Positions 7,206 to 10,218 of a stretch of DNA of 10,218 bases are shown in pieces. Made by a program: the position numbers and the translations under genes. Origin of the DNA: an uncultured Clostridia bacterium (lineage in GTDB: Bacteria; Bacillota; Clostridia; Lachnospirales; Lachnospiraceae); assembly GCA_947178015.1 (NCBI GenBank), contig CAMWWW010000062.1, positions 1-10,218 on the forward strand. The letters run 5' to 3'. Under the pieces are notes generated by a model. The model was not told the DNA's origin, did not search any database, and saw only the letters and a list, made by a program, of their open reading frames with translations. Numbering within the stretch: the first letter of the stretch is position 1; each line of letters begins with the position of its first letter.

Positions 7206-7221
7206 TCTTTCCTCCATTCCC

Positions 7222-7262
7222 GCGCAGAACCTGCGCAATATATTTAACCTTTCAAAAGGTTA
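7222..7262 (-). other. Two small hairpins in the pgcA leader
   Basis: TAACCTTT-CA-AAAGGTTA (7245-7262) is an 18-bp near-perfect palindrome. GCGCAG-AAC-CTGCGC (7222-7236) forms a 6-bp GC-rich stem just before the pgcA ribosome site. Neither is followed by a U-tract on the minus strand, so I do not call a terminator. They may affect mRNA processing or stability between the lipoprotein gene and pgcA. They fill most of the 63-bp gap. Confidence 0.4.
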
Positions 7263-7268
7263 TCTTCT

Positions 7269-8816
7269 TTAATTAGGTGTCAATGCCGGATAACTATAGT
7301 GGCTGTCCGTTTTGCTGGCCGATATTGTCACCGTATAAGATTTCGTTTCATATCCATTCTGTCTAAATATAATTGTGTGCTCACCGCTGACCTTCTGGAA
7401 GCTAACAGGAGCGACGCCCACATATTCTCCATCAAAGTAAACGGCTGCTCCAACTGGAGCCTCCACATGAATCTTGGCATCCTCAATGACCATTCCCTGT
7501 ATTTCACTGCCCATTCCCTCGGTTCTCTCTGCCTGTGGAACCGGCACAGAGGGCGATGTCACCGTCGGTGCTGTCACGGTCGGCTCCGTGACTGTCGGTG
7601 CTGTTACCGTAGGAGTCGTCACTGTCGGCGCTGTCACTTTTGCTGTTGTCTCTGTCTCACCTGCCGACGGCTCTGATGCATTTTCCTGCCCTGTTGTGGT
7701 CTCCGACGTTATCTCAGAAGTCTCCTCTGACGATACTTCCGACGAACTTTCTTTCTCTGGCTGGGCGCCTTCCTCCAGCCCAAGACGAATCTCTCTTTTC
7801 TGATAATTTTCAGACACTAACAGATCACCCGTGTAAGTGACATAATTCTCTGCCTCCACCTTAAGCTTATAAGCACCATAATACAGTTTAACCAAATCCT
7901 CATAATCGGTCTGCTCACCATCTATGTACAAAACTGCATCCGCAGGCTCTATCATAAATCGAAGGCTTCCCTTTTCCCGCGCCTCACCCTTGAGTGAGCC
8001 GACATCCACCCTCGTCTCCTCATTCTTTTTTACTAAAATATTCTTGCTGCCCCCAATGCCGTCCTTGGTGATCTCCAAAATATATTCACCCTCTGGAACC
8101 TCAAGAATCATGTCCTCCACTACCTTGCGGGCGATTCGGCTTCCAATCATAACAATACCATTTTCAAAATACTCCGCATTAGAAAGTGTGACATAACCGT
8201 GTCCCTTGATAATCTCAATCGAATAGACCGTATTTTCACTGCCTCGTACAATCAACTCATCTTGATTGCTGATCTCCGACACACTGTCAAGAATCCTTCC
8301 ATCAGAGACAATCACAAGATTGTCCGTATACTCATAAAGAGTTAATCCTATCTGTATCGTATTTGCCAGCCTATTAATGGAGAAATTCGTCACTCTCTGA
8401 TTTTCCCAGATCTGCGGCGATTTTTTAAGCTCTTTGAGCATCCTCGTCCCCGTGTCATAACCTCCCTCGATAATATCCCCCAAAGAAAGCTGGCTTACCG
8501 CTATATCCTTCCCATACTTATCCATCATATACGTGCTGCCGCTATAGCCGTACTCAGACTCCATCTCTGTCACCAAATCCAATATCGTAATTTTATTTTC
8601 TGATGTATCAATATCAAGGATCACGCCATAGCAAGCCCCAGAAAACACCGCTGTGCTCCGGGTTTCTTTATTTTCGGCGGGAGTTGTAGCGATTATGCCG
8701 CCAAAATTCCTCCCATCCACAAAGCCAGTATTGCTTCCGCCTGAACCTCCGCACGCCGTCAATAAAATCACAAGCTGAAACAGAAGCAGAAGCTGTACAA
8801 TCTTACGTATTCTCAC
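7269..8816 (-). CDS. PEGA-domain lipoprotein with Thr/Pro/Val repeat linker
   Basis: The 515-residue product begins with a lipoprotein signal (RIRK, a hydrophobic stretch, then LLTAC with Cys22 as the lipid site), so it should be anchored on the outer face of the membrane. Residues about 55-205 are a beta-rich region I do not recognise, possibly two related modules. PEGA-like units follow at about 209-275 (LEVPEGEYIL) and 283-347 (IEPADAVLYIDG). Then come a Ser/Glu/Thr-rich linker, a PTVTx repeat (394-424) and a last PEGA domain (447-515). PEGA domains are small surface beta domains of uncertain role. I chose the GTG at 8816, with AGGGG 7 bp upstream and the signal peptide directly after. A start at ATG 8915 would put 33 residues before the signal and overlap the upstream gene. 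The specific function is unknown. Confidence 0.85.
   Translation of the reverse strand: MRIRKIVQLLLLFQLVILLTACGGSGGSNTGFVDGRNFGGIIATTPAENKETRSTAVFSGACYGVILDIDTSENKITILDLVTEMESEYGYSGSTYMMDKYGKDIAVSQLSLGDIIEGGYDTGTRMLKELKKSPQIWENQRVTNFSINRLANTIQIGLTLYEYTDNLVIVSDGRILDSVSEISNQDELIVRGSENTVYSIEIIKGHGYVTLSNAEYFENGIVMIGSRIARKVVEDMILEVPEGEYILEITKDGIGGSKNILVKKNEETRVDVGSLKGEAREKGSLRFMIEPADAVLYIDGEQTDYEDLVKLYYGAYKLKVEAENYVTYTGDLLVSENYQKREIRLGLEEGAQPEKESSSEVSSEETSEITSETTTGQENASEPSAGETETTAKVTAPTVTTPTVTAPTVTEPTVTAPTVTSPSVPVPQAERTEGMGSEIQGMVIEDAKIHVEAPVGAAVYFDGEYVGVAPVSFQKVSGEHTIIFRQNGYETKSYTVTISASKTDSHYSYPALTPN
7555..7640. repeat. 15-bp tandem repeat, about 5.5 copies, coding PTVTx
   Basis: Imperfect 15-bp units, read on the plus strand as variants of GCTGTCACGGTCGGC, encode (A/T/E/S)PTVT five times in the lipoprotein linker. 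Units differ mostly at third positions and at the codon for the variable residue, so the array is not freshly expanded. The resulting stiff Thr/Pro stretch probably spaces the last PEGA domain from the cell surface. Confidence 0.85.
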
Positions 8817-8837
8817 TTCATCACCCCTCACTGTTTC

Positions 8838-8866
8838 AGTATAGCACAACCCGATTATTTTTTCCA
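8838..8866 (-). promoter_or_regulatory. Predicted internal promoter of the lipoprotein gene
   Basis: On the minus strand TGGAAA (8866-8861, 4 of 6), a 17-bp spacer and an extended -10 TGcTATACT (8846-8838) lie wholly inside the 52-bp gap after the AI-2E-family gene. Transcription would start near 8831, only about 15 nt before the GTG start, just enough for the AGGGG ribosome site. It supports the GTG start and would let the lipoprotein and pgcA be made independently of the upstream gene. Confidence 0.6.
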
Positions 8867-8868
8867 CT

Positions 8869-9963
8869 TCAAATATTGGTATTCGTTGCATAGCAGACAT
8901 GAAACAGCTCCACAATCAAAAGATATCCCACCGGTCCCAAGATAACACCAGCAAGTCCAAATAACTGAATTCCCACATACATACTGATAATCATTTCCAG
9001 AGAACTCATACCAATCTGTCTACCCATCAACTTAGGCTCCAAAAATTCCCGCGACAAACAGCATAATCCAAAAATAATTAAAATCCCAATGCATAATTTC
9101 CATTTCCCCATAAGACCAAGCAAAACTGCCCATGGAACAAGAATAATGCCGACGCCAATAAAAGGCAGTGCATCCAACACGGCGATCGCCAGCCCCAAAA
9201 GAAGCGCATAAGAATTCTTCAGTATAAATAAACCTGCCACACAAATACCCGCCGTAATCAACATTAAAATCCCCTGCGTCTTAACATATGCGCCAATCGC
9301 ACCCATTATCTTCTTTGTCATACCCTCAATCTCGCTGGCAAACAACATATTCCCCCGCTTTACCTGCAAAGCCTCATAATCCTTACATATCATAAGCATG
9401 GAGATCAATGTGATAAATATTACCGCCATCCCCTCAAACAATGCTTTTACAATTGGCAGGGAATTATTCATCACAAGAGGCATTGCCTGCTTCTCGACCG
9501 TGTGCAAAAGCTGATCGATCCCGGACGCTGCGGCAAGATAGATGGTATCTGGTTTAAGTCCAAAGTTTTGCTCAGCCTCGCAGCAAATAAGGCGAAGCTG
9601 CGTATTGAGAAATTCTTCTAAATCACCGAGATTGCGTATCAATCTCCCCGCTTCCTCCGCCAGCTTATGAACCAGCCACAGACCTGCCGTTCCAAGAAAA
9701 ATAAAAAAGAAAAGCCCCACAATCCCCGTGGCAAAACCCCGGTTAAAATGAAGCTTGTGCTCCAAAAATCGAACAGCAGGAGCCATCAGCCCCGCACCCA
9801 GATATGCGATCAAAAAAGGAATAATTAGCGGGAGCAAAAAACGAAATGCCAGATACACTCCCACTGTAATTCCAACAATATAAATTAATTTTCTTGTTCT
9901 TCCTCCTACCTGCATATATCTATTCCATCTCATCCCTTCTGGCTTTTCTGTACTATTTTTCAT
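8869..9963 (-). CDS. AI-2E family (PerM/YtvI-like) integral membrane protein
   Basis: The 364-residue polytopic protein has hydrophobic segments at about 26-60, 78-98, 178-194, 230-248, 252-282, 288-303 and 322-352, separated by a soluble part at about 100-170. The family signature DALPFIGVG (264-272), REFLEPKLMG (305-314) and a C-terminal glycine-rich helix with GLAGVILGPVGY are typical of the AI-2E (UPF0118) family. Members have been linked to AI-2 export (TqsA), Na+/H+ exchange and sporulation (YtvI), so the substrate cannot be named. The ATG at 9963 has only a weak ribosome site. An in-frame ATG at residue 11 has AGAAGGG directly in front, too close to be better. The gene is first of the leftward cluster in this window, 52 bp before the lipoprotein start. 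Confidence 0.88.
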   Translation of the reverse strand: MKNSTEKPEGMRWNRYMQVGGRTRKLIYIVGITVGVYLAFRFLLPLIIPFLIAYLGAGLMAPAVRFLEHKLHFNRGFATGIVGLFFFIFLGTAGLWLVHKLAEEAGRLIRNLGDLEEFLNTQLRLICCEAEQNFGLKPDTIYLAAASGIDQLLHTVEKQAMPLVMNNSLPIVKALFEGMAVIFITLISMLMICKDYEALQVKRGNMLFASEIEGMTKKIMGAIGAYVKTQGILMLITAGICVAGLFILKNSYALLLGLAIAVLDALPFIGVGIILVPWAVLLGLMGKWKLCIGILIIFGLCCLSREFLEPKLMGRQIGMSSLEMIISMYVGIQLFGLAGVILGPVGYLLIVELFHVCYATNTNI

Positions 9964-10026
9964 AGTATCTGCCCGCTGGAATCAAATTATGCGCTCTGAT
10001 TTTGGAATGATCTGGCTGGTTATGAA

Positions 10027-10035
10027 ATTGTATCA
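10027..10035 (-). promoter_or_regulatory. Candidate extended -10 of the AI-2E-family gene
   Basis: The minus strand carries TGaTACAAT (5 of 6 with the TGn extension) about 64 bp before the start codon. No good -35 is seen. A second GATACAAT copy ends 28 bp upstream (10055-10062) and is an alternative. The two copies flank an imperfect stem-loop (10031-10055). Confidence 0.35.
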
Positions 10036-10074
10036 TTCTTTTTTGAAGAACGATATTGTATCCGAAACAGAAAG

Positions 10075-10143
10075 ATAGATACATAATCATTTTCGGGAAT
10101 GGTCCTCTGCGCGGACCTCTCTTGAAAATAATTATACATCTGT
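10075..10143. repeat. Large imperfect inverted repeat upstream of the AI-2E-family gene
   Basis: The arms pair from 10075/10143 inward to GGTCC/GGACC (10101-10105 with 10113-10117) around a 7-nt loop TCTGCGC. Of 31 positions, 26 pair on the plus strand if three G-T pairs are counted. On the plus strand a T6 run (10147-10152) follows, so it could end a rightward transcript. On the minus strand it lies in the region before the AI-2E-family gene and may be a leader structure or the terminator of a gene beyond the right edge. No gene is seen from 9964 to the window end. Confidence 0.5.
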
Positions 10144-10218
10144 ATATTTTTTCCTCAAATGATAAATTAATCTATAGCACCACTTTACAACTTTTTCATT
10201 CATCTATTTGTTTCAAAC

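Noticed and set aside
7206..7238. N-terminal extension of phosphoglucomutase from ATG 7238
   Set aside because: The 11 extra residues come from a hairpin and the ribosome site itself; GGAGG directly serves the ATG at 7205, which starts with the usual family N-terminus.
7555..7640. CRISPR-like array
   Set aside because: Contiguous 15-bp units without spacers, in frame within a coding region; a protein repeat.
7474..7803. Plus-strand frame with VTVGA repeats
   Set aside because: An antisense mirror of the PTVTx repeat in the lipoprotein gene, with no ribosome site.
8817..8915. Longer lipoprotein start at ATG 8915 overlapping the AI-2E-family gene
   Set aside because: It would place 33 residues before a clear lipoprotein signal peptide, has no good ribosome site and overlaps the upstream gene by 47 bp. 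The GTG at 8816 has AGGGG and its own promoter.
10083..10135. T-box leader suggested by GAGGTCCGCG-like text on the minus strand
   Set aside because: It lacks the AGGGTGGNACCGCG core and any specifier stem, and the downstream gene is not amino-acid or tRNA related.

Overview
The window looks like chromosomal core DNA of a low-to-moderate GC Gram-positive anaerobe of the Clostridia. A Lachnospiraceae-type gut bacterium is the best guess. The reasons are strong AGGAGG-like ribosome sites, extended -10 promoters, intrinsic terminators with U-tracts, an LTAC-type lipoprotein, and a YtaF-type membrane protein otherwise known from spore-forming Firmicutes. I see no mobile element, phage gene, CRISPR array, tRNA or rRNA.

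Layout. 1-230: two hairpins, a 46-bp perfect palindrome and an intrinsic terminator, both downstream of a leftward flotillin gene. 231-1823 (-): flotillin/SPFH protein with no NfeD partner beside it. 1824-2072: divergent control region in which the predicted -35 boxes of both flanking genes lie on one 15-bp palindrome. 2073-4796 (+): SERCA/PMCA-type Ca2+ P-type ATPase. 4728-5375 (-): YtaF (MntP-related) membrane protein, whose 3' end overlaps that of the ATPase by 69 bp. 5472-7205 (-): alpha-phosphoglucomutase. 7269-8816 (-): PEGA-domain lipoprotein with a Pro-Thr-Val repeat linker. 8869-9963 (-): AI-2E-family (PerM/YtvI-like) membrane protein. 9964-10218: its upstream region, with a large imperfect inverted repeat.

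The four genes from 9963 down to 4728 run in one direction with gaps of 52 to 96 bp and probably form a partly coupled transcription unit. It has an internal promoter before the lipoprotein gene and what looks like a terminator/attenuator before ytaF. That last element is the most interesting thing in the window: a 71-nt hairpin followed by a U7 tract, whose 3' arm contains the whole ribosome-binding site and start codon of ytaF. Expression of ytaF should therefore require read-through or refolding.

A second theme is divalent cations at the membrane. The Ca2+ ATPase retains all the M4, M5 and M6 calcium ligands. The convergent, overlapping ytaF encodes a canonical EF-hand-like loop between its two membrane halves. 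The functional link between the two is inference. All function calls rest on reading motifs by eye; no database search was run.
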